A stretch of DNA of 64,000 bases from Trichormus sp. M33_DOE_039 (GTDB lineage: Bacteria > Cyanobacteriota > Cyanobacteriia > Cyanobacteriales > Nostocaceae). Positions 27,558-36,860 of the stretch are shown here, one piece after another (positions within the stretch are counted from its first letter, which is position 1; every line of letters starts with the position of its first letter). The notes under the pieces are model-generated. The model was not told the origin of the DNA. It searched no databases and worked only from the letters and a program-made list of their open reading frames with translations. Both the position numbers and the translations under genes were made by a program. The stretch covers positions 186,001 to 250,000 of the forward strand of contig DVDT01000004.1 in assembly GCA_015296085.1 (NCBI GenBank), read 5' to 3'.

Positions 27558-29045
27558 TTACTCTTTCACGAAAACTAATGGAATCAAGGCAAATAGGCGC
27601 AGCATACCAGAAAGAGCGAAAACTCCCAATAAGCCATTATGTTGAGCGAATTGGGCAATGCAGCTCCCGATAGTTGTGCCTAAAGCACCAGTAAAGCCAG
27701 CCACAGCAGATGCGATCGCAAAATAAAGTGACTGGTTTTTGAGTGGAGCAATTCCTAACTGCATATTGTTGTTACACAAGTCAATAGCTGCCCAAGTACC
27801 ACCCGTTAAAATATGTAGCAGTGGCAGCCACAACCACACGGCTATGTGATTCGGACTAATCCCTAACCAAAGTAATGGTGTTAGTGCAACCAAGATACCG
27901 ATAAAAATCAGAATTGGACGATTACCAATCTTGTCCGCTAACTTACCCCAAAACATAAACATCAGCAAATTAGCTCCCGCCTGCAAACTGCCATACAGCG
28001 TTACCCAACTCACATCCAGTTGCAGCGTATCCAGCATATATAAATTAAAAAAAGGCGCGCTGAGATTTACAGCCAGCATCCACAAGCCAAAATAGAGCAG
28101 AAATACCAAAAAATTAGAGTTCTCCCAGAAATTAACCGCATAATCACCAGATAAAGGTTTATTTGCTTCCCGAAGTAAAATTACAGATGTCATTTCCTCC
28201 CCTTTGCTCAACGGCAGTTGCTCCTGGGGGAGACTCCCAAGACCGCACTGCATCCCCTGCACCTCCGCACCTCTGCCTTTCTGTTTAGGATGCTCACTTA
28301 CAGCATTTTGCCATTGCGGATTCACATCTACTTTGAAATACTGACATCCCAAGCTGAGAATTCCGAAGACGATACTCACCAACAGCACCACACCATAACC
28401 TTGGAGAGTACCCCCATACCAATGGGAAATCAGCAAACCCGCCAAAGGCACACACACCAAATTAGTCAGACTGGCTGCACTATTACGAATGCCAAAATAT
28501 CTGCCACGTAATCGTCGGGGAACAATTATGGCCAGCCAACTCAACCAAGACGCGCTTCCCAGTCCCCCTAATAGGTGGCTGCCTAAAACAATTAATAGAG
28601 TCAATATCTCTAATTGTAAGGAATTCACCCATCCCCAACTCCAACCGATAACCCCAAACAATAAAATCAGCCACAACAACCTAGCAATGCCAACAGTCCA
28701 TAGAGCATATTGAAATCTGCTGGTGCTGCGTTCAGATAAATAAGCACCCAAAGGCTGAACCAAATTTACCAGCATAGGAATTGAAGACAACATCCCAAAA
28801 ACTACTGGATTAGCATCTAACTCTACCAAGAAATTACTTAGTAAAATTCCACCAGTTGCTAGGGAAAAAACGGTCGCGAAAACCGCATCCACCGTTGAGG
28901 CTTTTAAACTGGTGCGAATCGCATTTTTATCATATCTGGGGCTAGATTTGGGAGCAGGAGCGAGGTTAGTTTCAGGTTGAGGAATCTGGGGAAGTTCCAG
29001 AATCAAAGGTGACGCTGTTTCAAGCTGAACCGAATCCATAGACAT
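27558..29045 (-). CDS. MFS transporter with a repeat-encoded central loop
   Basis: A 495-residue major facilitator protein with about 12 membrane helices in two halves. An Ala/Pro-rich hydrophilic N-terminus of some 45 residues precedes TM1; the TM2-TM3 loop reads PLGAYLSERSTSRF, and the second half has the counterpart FWGKLADKIGNRPI, the usual G-x-LaD-x-x-G-x-R/K motif. The substrate is unknown. The loop between the halves (about 255-285; GRGAEVQGMQCGLGSLPQEQ and on) is encoded by a copy of a dispersed non-coding repeat that keeps the frame open. It is divergent from the sugar-binding protein gene. Confidence 0.85.
   Translation of the reverse strand: MSMDSVQLETASPLILELPQIPQPETNLAPAPKSSPRYDKNAIRTSLKASTVDAVFATVFSLATGGILLSNFLVELDANPVVFGMLSSIPMLVNLVQPLGAYLSERSTSRFQYALWTVGIARLLWLILLFGVIGWSWGWVNSLQLEILTLLIVLGSHLLGGLGSASWLSWLAIIVPRRLRGRYFGIRNSAASLTNLVCVPLAGLLISHWYGGTLQGYGVVLLVSIVFGILSLGCQYFKVDVNPQWQNAVSEHPKQKGRGAEVQGMQCGLGSLPQEQLPLSKGEEMTSVILLREANKPLSGDYAVNFWENSNFLVFLLYFGLWMLAVNLSAPFFNLYMLDTLQLDVSWVTLYGSLQAGANLLMFMFWGKLADKIGNRPILIFIGILVALTPLLWLGISPNHIAVWLWLPLLHILTGGTWAAIDLCNNNMQLGIAPLKNQSLYFAIASAVAGFTGALGTTIGSCIAQFAQHNGLLGVFALSGMLRLFALIPLVFVKE
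28195..28285 (-). repeat. Dispersed repeat inserted in frame within the MFS gene
   Basis: On the minus strand the core GCAGTGCGGTCTTGGGAG, CTCCCCCAGG and AGCAACTGCCG (28211-28251) matches the intergenic element at 5346-5386, with about 80 percent identity by eye. It is preceded by GCGGAGGTGCAGGGGATG, of a kind that often precedes this element. Confidence 0.7.
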
Positions 29046-29224
29046 TATTGATGGGAACGCACCCTGGTGTAAGTGAATTGATTGAGTTACTCAGTGTACA
29101 CTCAAATACTTTGGTGATAATTCTTCGATATTTTACCTTGCATTTCTCAACAAAACTTCAGATGAGTTAAATATCAGTCCGTAGTTACAGACGATATAAG
29201 TAAGGAAGAAGAGACTTTGAATTA

Positions 29225-30469
29225 ATGGTGATGAGAAAAAAATTGTGGCGATTTTGGGGAGTAGCGATCGCGATCGCCGTTACTATTATTAGTTGCCATA
29301 GTCTACCGAAATCCAACTACGTCACTGTCAAACTCAGCGGTTGGGGAGGTTCACCTGTTGAGCAAAAATTATTGAAACAAGTTCTGCAAAACTTTGAAGC
29401 CAAACACCCCAAAATCAAAGTCAAATATGAGGTAATTTCTGACCAATACATGGATGTCATTAAAACCCGCTTAGTTGGGGAAGCTGCACCCGATGTATTT
29501 TATCTGGATGCCCTAGAAGCTCCTTTTTTAACGAGTCAGAACGTCTTAGAACCTTTAGATAATTACATCACCCCAGAATTTGATTTAGCAGACTTTGAAC
29601 CAAATTTATTAAATAGTTTTAAATATCAGAACTCTATTTACGGACTGCCTAAAGATTATTCCACCTTGGCACTGTTTTATAACAAAAAAGCCTTCGCTGG
29701 GGCTGGGTTAAACACCCCGCCACAAAACTGGGATGAACTACGTACCTACTCCAAACAATTAACAGGCAAACTCAACAGATACGGCTTTGGTGAAATGCCA
29801 GAATTAGCACGTCAGGCTTATAGAATTAAAGCCTTTGGGGGACAAGTCATTAACTCCAATGATTATGCTGCATTTGCCAGCCAGCAAGCTTTACAGGGAC
29901 TACAGTTAGTCATCGATCAGTATCGCCAAGACCGTTCCTCAGCACAAAAATCTGATGTAGGGACAAACTCTGGGAGTGAAATGTTTGGTCAAGGTAAAGT
30001 AGCAATGGTCATTGAAGGTAACTGGACAATTCCTTACCTGCAAGAAACCTTTCCCAAATTGGAGTTTGCTACCGCACAAGTACCAAGTATTAATGACAAA
30101 AAAGGCACGATGGTTTTTACTGTCGCCTACGTGATGAATAAGCAGTCCAAACATAAAGCCGCAGCTTGGGAGTTAATTTCTTATCTCACAGGGAAAGAGG
30201 GAATGCAGAAATGGACAGGAACAGGCTTTGCTTTGCCCACACGGAAATCGGTTGCCCAGAAGTTGGGATATGACAAAGATGTGCTGCGATCGCCTTTTGT
30301 CTCTGGTGTTAATTATGCTACGCCCTGGCAAGTTGGTAAACATCCAGCCGCTATTATCAACAATTTTGATAACCAGTTTATCAGTGCTTTATTAGGACAG
30401 CAGCCACTAAAACAAGCAATGTTACAAGCACAAAATGAAGCTAATCAGCAGATTCAAGCAATGCAGTAG
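29225..30469 (+). CDS. Sugar ABC transporter substrate-binding lipoprotein
   Basis: A 414-residue family-1 extracellular solute-binding protein. A basic start is followed by a hydrophobic helix and a lipobox-like IISC, so Cys near residue 24 is probably lipid-modified. The mature protein shows VKLSGWGGSPVEQKLLKQVL, GEAAPDVFYLDALEAPFL, the YGLPKDYSTLALFYNKKAF segment and GQGKVAMVIEGNWTIPYL, all typical of maltose/oligosaccharide binders. An ATG two codons on is an alternative start. Two permease genes follow after 441 bases. Substrate not determinable. Confidence 0.92.
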   Translation: MVMRKKLWRFWGVAIAIAVTIISCHSLPKSNYVTVKLSGWGGSPVEQKLLKQVLQNFEAKHPKIKVKYEVISDQYMDVIKTRLVGEAAPDVFYLDALEAPFLTSQNVLEPLDNYITPEFDLADFEPNLLNSFKYQNSIYGLPKDYSTLALFYNKKAFAGAGLNTPPQNWDELRTYSKQLTGKLNRYGFGEMPELARQAYRIKAFGGQVINSNDYAAFASQQALQGLQLVIDQYRQDRSSAQKSDVGTNSGSEMFGQGKVAMVIEGNWTIPYLQETFPKLEFATAQVPSINDKKGTMVFTVAYVMNKQSKHKAAAWELISYLTGKEGMQKWTGTGFALPTRKSVAQKLGYDKDVLRSPFVSGVNYATPWQVGKHPAAIINNFDNQFISALLGQQPLKQAMLQAQNEANQQIQAMQ

Positions 30470-30910
30470 CGATACTAAAAAGCAAAATATCACATTGATT
30501 CTGTGTGGGTACAAAGCATTAAGCCTCTACCCAATTGATCTGTCACTCTATTTTTTTAAAATTGGCATAACCTCAAAATAAATTGAAATATTAATATTGC
30601 ATCCCCTATTTTTAAGGAAAATAATTTATTTAAATAAAGCTCCTAAAGATATTTTTTAGGAGCTATAGGATTGTGAAACAATAATTTCTAAAATCTAACC
30701 CTACATTTTTATCGCTCCCTCTATACAAAGAGAGGGTGACATATTAATTAAGATCATTCTTAAGGAATATGTTTCATCAGAATCTATTCTTGGTATGACT
30801 AAATATAAATCATGACAGAGAGTAATTCTTGAATAAATAAAGCCAAAGTAAAATTATTAATTACTCCTTGTCACCATCGGTTTAATACGAGATAAAACGG
30901 AGATTTAACT
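30470..30910. other. Gap between sugar-binding protein and permease genes, with hairpins
   Basis: Two inverted repeats: AGCTCCTAAA/TTTAGGAGCT (30638-30664, 7-base loop) and CCCTCT/AGAGGG (30717-30736). Neither has a strong T run. They may attenuate transcription between the abundant binding protein and the permeases, as in other sugar importers. No gene is seen. Confidence 0.5.
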
Positions 30911-31819
30911 GTGTTTCTTGCACCTAGACGTAGGAGAAGCCGCAGATGGAACATTCAAGATAGCTTCGTAGGGTATATATTCATGATGCCCGCTATTCTG
31001 ATTTTAGGAGCTTTTGTATTACTGCCAATTTTCTATGCTGTCTTTCTTTCGCTGCATAAAGTTCAACTTTTAGGTGGGATTAATTACGAATTTATTGGTC
31101 TTCGTAATTTCCAAAGATTATTCACAGATGCCAGAGTGGGAATTGCATTGAGAAATACAGCTGAATATGTCGTAATTGTTGTACCCAGTCAAACTATCTT
31201 GGCTTTAGTTTTAGCAGTAACTTTAAATTCCGGTATCCATGCTCAAAATTGGTGGCGCGTCCTTTATTTCTTGCCAACAGTCACCTCTTCAGCCGTGTTA
31301 ACCCTCATCTTTATGTGGATTTATAACACTGATGGTTTATTAAATGATTTTCTCAGCTTTTTAGGATTACCTACTTACAATTGGTTGGGTGATCCGTCTG
31401 TTGCCCTCAAAGGCATCATGATCATGAATATTTGGTCAACTGCACCATTTTATATGGTGATCTATCTAGCAGCTTTGCAAGATATTCCTCAAAGACTTTA
31501 CGAAGCCGCAGACATTGATGGGGCTAATTGGTGGCAGAAATTCATTTACATCACCATTCCCTTACTCAAACCAGTGACTTTTTTTGTGGTAGCGATCGGC
31601 ATAATCGGTACTTTTCAATTATTTGATCAGTCTTATATCTTTTCTGGTGGGACTGGTGGGCCTAATAATGCCACCTTAACTGTAGTATTGCTGATTTATC
31701 AAACTGTTTTCCGTTATCTCCAGATGGGATATGCTGCGGCGATCGCATTTTTATTAGCAGTGGTCATTATTACCGTCACCATACTGCAACGGCAACTTTT
31801 TGGAGGTGAAAGAGGGTGA
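30911..31819 (+). CDS. Sugar ABC transporter permease, MalF-type
   Basis: A 302-residue inner-membrane permease with six membrane helices. The cytoplasmic EAA loop reads LYEAADIDGANWWQKFIYITIPLL, the coupling site for the ATPase. GTG start after a weak ribosome site. The stop overlaps the start of the next permease by four bases (GTGA), so the two are translated together as a heterodimer. Confidence 0.93.
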   Translation: MFLAPRRRRSRRWNIQDSFVGYIFMMPAILILGAFVLLPIFYAVFLSLHKVQLLGGINYEFIGLRNFQRLFTDARVGIALRNTAEYVVIVVPSQTILALVLAVTLNSGIHAQNWWRVLYFLPTVTSSAVLTLIFMWIYNTDGLLNDFLSFLGLPTYNWLGDPSVALKGIMIMNIWSTAPFYMVIYLAALQDIPQRLYEAADIDGANWWQKFIYITIPLLKPVTFFVVAIGIIGTFQLFDQSYIFSGGTGGPNNATLTVVLLIYQTVFRYLQMGYAAAIAFLLAVVIITVTILQRQLFGGERG

Positions 31820-32652
31820 AAACTATCCCTAACTTTCCCTGGCTGAAGGGACTTTTGTACATTGTCATCATTTCCTATGCAGTTATTACTTTAATTCCAT
31901 TTCTGTGGGCTTTATCTGCCTCATTTAAGCCTCTCTCTGAGATTATCAATGGAGAGCCTAATTTTTTACCGCGACATTTTACCCTGGACAACTACAAGCA
32001 AATCTTCCTACAAGAACCCCTATTTCTACGCTGGCTGTTGAATAGTGTATTGATTGCTGTCAGCGTCACAGGTTTAAACTTGCTGTTCAATTCAATGGCT
32101 GGTTACGCCTTAGCTAGACTCCGATTTGCAGGCAGAAACTTTTGGTTCTTCTTGATTTTGGCAGTGCTAGCAGTCCCCGCACAAATCACTCTGATTCCCA
32201 CATTTTTGATATTAAAAGCGGTAGGTTGGCTCAATTCTTACCAAGGCATGATTGTGCCTAGTATGGTCAATGCCACTTTCATCTTTATGATGAGACAGTT
32301 TTTTGTTAACTTTCCTAAAGAACTAGAGGAAGCCGGACAACTAGATGGCTTAAATACCTTTGGCATTTTCCGTTATATTATTTTGCCTCTAGCCCAACCA
32401 GCCCTAGCAGCCCAGGCAGTTTTTGTGTTTATGGGTAGTTGGAATAATTTTTTACTCCCAGTAGTCATTTTATTCGACCCAGAAATGTTCACTCTCCCCC
32501 TAGGCTTGAACACCTTCAAAGGTCAGTACATCAGCTATTGGAACTACATCATGGCCGCCTCTATGGTCTTTACTCTACCAGCCTTATGTATTTACGCCTT
32601 TTTCAACCGCTACTTTATCCAAAGCGTCACCTTTACTGGTGGTAAGGGTTAG
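31816..32652 (+). CDS. Sugar ABC transporter permease, MalG-type
   Basis: A 278-residue permease, partner of the gene before it. Six helices; the EAA loop reads ELEEAGQLDGLNTFGIFRYIILPL. GTG start overlapping the upstream stop. No ATP-binding subunit is encoded next to it, so the transporter probably uses a shared MsiK/UgpC-like ATPase encoded elsewhere. Confidence 0.93.
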   Translation: MKTIPNFPWLKGLLYIVIISYAVITLIPFLWALSASFKPLSEIINGEPNFLPRHFTLDNYKQIFLQEPLFLRWLLNSVLIAVSVTGLNLLFNSMAGYALARLRFAGRNFWFFLILAVLAVPAQITLIPTFLILKAVGWLNSYQGMIVPSMVNATFIFMMRQFFVNFPKELEEAGQLDGLNTFGIFRYIILPLAQPALAAQAVFVFMGSWNNFLLPVVILFDPEMFTLPLGLNTFKGQYISYWNYIMAASMVFTLPALCIYAFFNRYFIQSVTFTGGKG

Positions 32653-32677
32653 TCAACAATGATTCTCCTACTTTGTC

Positions 32678-32740
32678 CCCAGTCCCCAATCCCCAGTCCC
32701 CAATTCCCCAGTCCCCAATCCCCCAATCCAGATTTTGGGC
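32678..32740. repeat. Tandem CCCCAGT/CCCCAAT repeats
   Basis: Heptameric units of CCCCA(G/A)T with TCCCCAGT variants. An 89-codon frame running through it (32673-32942) is read as spurious. Confidence 0.85.
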
Positions 32741-32950
32741 AACAAATTGCACTCTTAACGTGATATTGGTATTACAGCGACTCAATCTCTATCTGTTAGT
32801 TAACCAAATTATGGGTTTTGCAAACCTAGCGATCGCAGAGATAACAGGAGACTACGGTGTGACTGTAGCCAAGGTTTTGTCTTTGCCAAGCTTAGAGGTT
32901 GAGGATCACTTTCTTAGCTGTGTTGAGCGTCAAAATCTTTAAGGGGAAAC

Positions 32951-33442
32951 ATGTTTAGAAGACTTATTGGCGTTGTTGTTGTTACTGTTCTACTGACTTT
33001 TCAGTTAGTCGTCGGTAGCGCAACAGCTGTGGAACTGGACAAAGCTACCAGGACAGTGAAATTAAACGATCAGGGTGATACAGTTACACTCAGTTTAAAA
33101 CAAGTCAAAGAAGGTAAACGTTTATTTCAATATGCCTGCGCCCAATGTCATGTCGGCGGTGTAACCAAGACTAATCAGAACGTAGGACTTGAACCAGAAG
33201 CCCTGGCTTTAGCAACACCCAAGCGTGACAATATTGAAGGTTTGGTGGATTATATGAAAAATCCCACCACCTACGATGGGGAAGAGGAAATTTCCGAATT
33301 ACACCCCAGCATCAAGAGCGCAGATATTTTCACAGAAATGCGAAATCTTACCGATAATGACTTAGAAGCGATCGCTGGTCATATCCTTCTACAGCCAAAA
33401 ATTCTTGGCGATAAATGGGGTGGCGGTAAAATCTACTACTAA
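32951..33442 (+). CDS. psbV: Cytochrome c550 of photosystem II
   Basis: A 163-residue precursor. A signal peptide (about 1-26, ending SATA) sends it to the thylakoid lumen. Heme c is attached at C63 and C66 with H67 as one axial ligand (CAQCH). The second axial His is in SELHPSIKSADIF, and the ending QPKILGDKWGGGKIYY is the standard PsbV tail. It binds the lumenal face of photosystem II and stabilises the manganese cluster and chloride. It heads the same-strand series psbV-petE-petJ; the genes are 300 and about 300 bases apart and likely have separate promoters. AGGGGAAAC precedes the ATG. Confidence 0.98.
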   Translation: MFRRLIGVVVVTVLLTFQLVVGSATAVELDKATRTVKLNDQGDTVTLSLKQVKEGKRLFQYACAQCHVGGVTKTNQNVGLEPEALALATPKRDNIEGLVDYMKNPTTYDGEEEISELHPSIKSADIFTEMRNLTDNDLEAIAGHILLQPKILGDKWGGGKIYY

Positions 33443-33462
33443 AATCCTGACTATTAGCTGAC

Positions 33463-33488
33463 TAAAGACGCGATATATCGCATCTTTA
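33463..33488. repeat. Inverted repeat TAAAGACGCGATATATCGCATCTTTA
   Basis: Twenty bases after the psbV stop, arms TAAAGA-GCGATA pair with TATCGC-TCTTTA with one mismatch. It resembles elements near 10330 and 55066-55092 (AGACGCGAT...ATCGCG). It may stop psbV transcription, but no T run follows. Confidence 0.6.
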
Positions 33489-33662
33489 CATGAGTGGTGA
33501 GTTTTGAGTTCTAAGTGCTGAAAACAAGGAAATTGGCTGAGGATGAACGATTAGAGCATTGTTCTGCATGACTAATCTCTCATCCCTAATTTCTCGCTGA
33601 CTCAGCACTCAGAATTCAGAACTCACAATTTTTCCATACTATAAATACTTAAAAAAATCTTC

Positions 33663-33679
33663 TATGACATATTGTCATA
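33663..33679. promoter_or_regulatory. Palindrome in the petE promoter region
   Basis: TATGACA-TAT-TGTCATA, a perfect 7-base-arm palindrome centred 72 bases before the petE ATG. It is well placed for a repressor dimer. No matching copy was found before petJ. Confidence 0.45.
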
Positions 33680-33742
33680 TTTGGCGTTGATTTTATTTAA
33701 AATAAGAGAGGAAAAATAAAACGATATATTTAGGAGAACGCC

Positions 33743-34162
33743 ATGAAATTAATTGCAGCAACCTGGCGAAGCTTGACTTTAGCCTTCTTAGCAGCAATTT
33801 TAGTTGTTAGCAGCTTTGCTATTTTCACACCTAGTGCTGCTGCTGAAACACACACAATTAAATTGGGTACTGATAAGGGAATGCTGGCGTTTGAACCAGC
33901 TAAGTTGACAATTAAAGCAGGCGATACCGTCGAATGGTTAAACAACAAAGTACCTCCCCACAACGTTGTTTTCGATGCGGCTCTCAACCCCGCCAAGAGT
34001 GCTGATTTAGCTAAAGGCTTGTCTCATAAATCTTTGATGATGAGTCCTGGCCAAAAAGAAACAACCGTCTTCCCCGCAGATGCTCCCGCAGGTGAATATA
34101 CCTTCTACTGCGAACCTCACCGCGGTGCTGGTATGGTTGGTAAAATCATTGTTGAAGGCTAA
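33743..34162 (+). CDS. petE: Plastocyanin
   Basis: A 139-residue precursor. The signal peptide ends with SAAA, and the mature 105-residue protein starts at ETHTIKLG. The type-1 copper ligands are all present: H73 (PPHNVVF), C123, H126 (FYCEPHRGAGM) and M131. It carries electrons from cytochrome b6f to photosystem I or to cytochrome oxidase in the thylakoid lumen, in exchange with cytochrome c6, whose gene follows. Copper supply decides between the two in cyanobacteria that have both. AGGAGAACGCC precedes the ATG. Confidence 0.98.
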   Translation: MKLIAATWRSLTLAFLAAILVVSSFAIFTPSAAAETHTIKLGTDKGMLAFEPAKLTIKAGDTVEWLNNKVPPHNVVFDAALNPAKSADLAKGLSHKSLMMSPGQKETTVFPADAPAGEYTFYCEPHRGAGMVGKIIVEG

Positions 34163-34471
34163 AAACTCTTTGTTGCAGCTAGATTTTACATGACTTTCTA
34201 GCCGCACACCCTCATTAAAGGCGGTGACTAGTCCTATTCCCATTGCCAACGTTAAAGTGATTGATATTGCGCAAGAATGGACGTGTCACCGCGAATTTAT
34301 GGAAAATTGATCTCTAGTTTCCACTAAAAATATCAGTAGCAGTTATAGTTCTGCTCAAAAAATAACTAGATTTAAGCAAAAAATGTAAATATATATTAAG
34401 TACTTAGCAGCAATACAATATTGACTAGCAAACAAAAATATTTGCTAGATGTTTGTCGCGAGGAAAATCTG

Positions 34472-34813
34472 TTGAGAATAATTTTATTAATATTATTGGC
34501 GATCGCTACACTTAAACTTACATTTCCTAGTCCAGTCCTAGCGGCAGAAATATCTTCGGGGGCAAAAATTTTCCAAAATAACTGTTCTGCTTGTCACATA
34601 GGCGGTGGAAACATTCTGGTTTCCCAAAAAACCTTGCAAAAAGAAGCACTATCAAAGTACCTCACCAACTATAACGATGACGCTATCCAAGCAATTATTC
34701 ATCAAGTAGAGAATGGTAAAAATGCTATGCCTGCCTTCAAAAACAAGTTAAGTGAGCAAGAAGTTCTAGAAGTTGCTGCTTACGTCTTCCAGAAATCAGA
34801 ACAAGGATGGTGA
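34472..34813 (+). CDS. petJ: Cytochrome c6
   Basis: A 113-residue precursor if read from the TTG at 34472, which has GAGGA seven bases before; an upstream TTG at 34421 has no ribosome site. The signal peptide ends with PVLAA; the mature protein begins EISSGAKIFQNN and has the heme site CSACH and the Met ligand in GKNAMPAFKNKLSEQE, ending in QKSEQGW, as in classical c6. It replaces plastocyanin between cytochrome b6f and photosystem I. Its position right after petE is a compact pairing of the two exchangeable carriers. Confidence 0.82.
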   Translation: MRIILLILLAIATLKLTFPSPVLAAEISSGAKIFQNNCSACHIGGGNILVSQKTLQKEALSKYLTNYNDDAIQAIIHQVENGKNAMPAFKNKLSEQEVLEVAAYVFQKSEQGW

Positions 34814-34817
34814 AAAT

Positions 34818-34848
34818 TTAGTCATTAGCCATTAGTCAACAGTCATTA
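34818..34848. repeat. Heptanucleotide repeat after petJ
   Basis: Units TAGTCAT, TAGCCAT, TAGTCAA and CAGTCAT. Confidence 0.75.
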
Positions 34849-34982
34849 TCTATTGCTCTTCTACGCCATAAATCCTGGGTTTCTCAAAACATGAAACGCC
34901 CTCATAGCACTCCTACTTACCCTTCCCCATGTAACCTTGGGATTGGGGAAGGATAAGACGAGAAGTGATATTTTGAGTTTTG

Positions 34983-36398
34983 TTATGGACTAGGGTTCTG
35001 CTTTTTCTGTCTGTTCTCACGCAAGTTTTGCAGCTGCCTTATCAGTTCTTGACTAGATTTTAATGAAGATGACAAATCATCTTTTTCTAGTGTCTGTCCA
35101 GAAGACGGTTGAACAGTTGTTCTTGGTGTAGGCTGCTCACTATTGACTTCTAATTTTGGTAAGGCGCGAGATGTCGCTTCTGGTTGAGGTGTAGGTTGAG
35201 CATTATTAGTATCTGAATTGTTACCAGAATTAGGAATAACTACAGCCGGAGCTTTTTGTTGATTTGGTTCTGCGGTATTACTGCTGTTATATTGAAAACG
35301 CAAACTAAAGGGGTAGCGGCTAATTTGTTTATCGCCTTTAGGCGCGTTTTGGGTAAAGTATGCTCTAGCTTTCTGTTGCAGTTCAGGAGATACAGACCTG
35401 TCTTGAAAGTAAATATCCAAGGCTTTACCTTCAGTATCAACCACCAAAACACCCAGAACTGTACCTTCAACACCTGGCTTATCTGTGGCAACAGTACTGC
35501 GGATCACTGCTTTTTCTTGAGAATTCGGGTATTGTTGCTGGAGTGCTTTTCTTAAATTTTCGTAGGAATTGACCAGGGAAATTTCCCCTTGTTGGGCTTG
35601 CTGTGAAGGCAAATCCGGCAGATTGGGCGTAGAGCCTTGCTGCCATTTGGGTATGCTTTGATTAGCAAGAGCTAAATCATCTCCCACTGCTGGAGTCTTA
35701 GCGATAGGAGCTACTCTATCCGCGTCATTAATAGGCTGTGTAGTTGCTTGATTAGTATTGTTATTTTCTGGAGTTGCAGCAGGCGGAGTTGCAGGCAAGT
35801 CGTTTGGTAATTTGGCTGCATTCAATTCCGGTAATTGATCTACAGGCAGAGGTTTAGAAGTTTCTGGAATGATTTCCCGATTATCAAAACTAGGAGGTGT
35901 GACAGGATTAAATTTCTTGTCAGCACTAAAACCATTATCGTTAAAGCGAAAATTTCTCCTAGCAGGACGCAAAGGTTGACTTTGTGGTAAAGCGGCTATG
36001 CGATAATTGTCGGGGATTGCAGTAATAGGTGGTAGTGATGACGGTGTGTTAAGAGGTGGTGGTAAAGGAGGTAAGACAGTCGTCTGAGCATTGAAATTAG
36101 CAGGATTATTCAGTTGCGGTTGTTGAGGAAATTGATTTTGTAATAACGGTAGTTGTGGCTGGAGCGCAACTGAATTGATACCTGGAGTTTGTGGCAAACG
36201 ACTTTGGTCAGCCTGACTCAGCTCTAGGACTCCAACTGTTTTTTGCGTAGATGATTCTTTCGGTTGGTTAGAATCTACAGGCATCAGTGGCACAATCAAC
36301 GCAATAGCACCGTGAATGCCAACAGAGGCTATTGCAGCTATCCCAGTGGGCTGGCTGAGGAATTCTGGTATATTTTTTAGCAGGGAGACGTAAGACAT
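34983..36398 (-). CDS. TonB-like proline/glutamine-rich membrane-anchored protein
   Basis: A 471-residue protein. A hydrophobic segment near the start (GIAAIASVGIHGAIALIVPLM, about 18-38) fits a signal anchor with the small-residue/His pattern seen in TonB-type proteins. A long region rich in Pro, Gln and Asn follows (about 60-270), long enough to span a periplasm. A folded segment at about 280-370 (ALQQQYPNSQEKAVI, GTVLGVLVVDTEGKALDIYFQ, YPFSLRFQYN) resembles a TonB C-terminal domain. A second disordered Gln/Pro tail then ends the protein, which is not usual for TonB. No ExbB/ExbD genes are adjacent. The assignment is a judgement from layout. Confidence 0.55.
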   Translation of the reverse strand: MSYVSLLKNIPEFLSQPTGIAAIASVGIHGAIALIVPLMPVDSNQPKESSTQKTVGVLELSQADQSRLPQTPGINSVALQPQLPLLQNQFPQQPQLNNPANFNAQTTVLPPLPPPLNTPSSLPPITAIPDNYRIAALPQSQPLRPARRNFRFNDNGFSADKKFNPVTPPSFDNREIIPETSKPLPVDQLPELNAAKLPNDLPATPPAATPENNNTNQATTQPINDADRVAPIAKTPAVGDDLALANQSIPKWQQGSTPNLPDLPSQQAQQGEISLVNSYENLRKALQQQYPNSQEKAVIRSTVATDKPGVEGTVLGVLVVDTEGKALDIYFQDRSVSPELQQKARAYFTQNAPKGDKQISRYPFSLRFQYNSSNTAEPNQQKAPAVVIPNSGNNSDTNNAQPTPQPEATSRALPKLEVNSEQPTPRTTVQPSSGQTLEKDDLSSSLKSSQELIRQLQNLRENRQKKQNPSP

Positions 36399-36860
36399 AG
36401 CTGTTAATCGTTCACTCGGCTCGGTTGCAGTTGACTAGCAAAGTAATTTTATCTTGATTGCAAGAGATGCGCCCTTGTCAAAATCATAGCGGCCTACATT
36501 GGCGCGCAAAACAGGATCTTGTCCTTTTTATTCAAGTCTTTAGTTTCTAAAGCTATAACGCCTTTTCCTAATTTCACTGGCTAATGAGCTGGTTCATGAA
36601 AATACTACTCAGAAATTGCCATCTTTAAATTAGTTGCACCTAGTTGCACTATTCCAGCTTAAACATAAGGTAGTTATCAGTGGAGGCGATCGCATCCCTC
36701 TAAGTGCATAAGTCTACTTACTCAAAGCAAAGGGTTAACCAGTAGCCGCACTTGTGAAAGCAAAATTCAGACTGTTTTGGTAAATATCGGCAAGCCGAGA
36801 CATATTACCATACCTAGCACATGAGAAAATGTTGTCTGTTTGGCTATTCTTTGAGAAAGG

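Noticed and set aside
32673-32942. 89-codon ORF before psbV
   Set aside because: Its first third is read from CCCCAGT repeats (Pro-Gln-Ser-Pro), and it covers the psbV promoter region.
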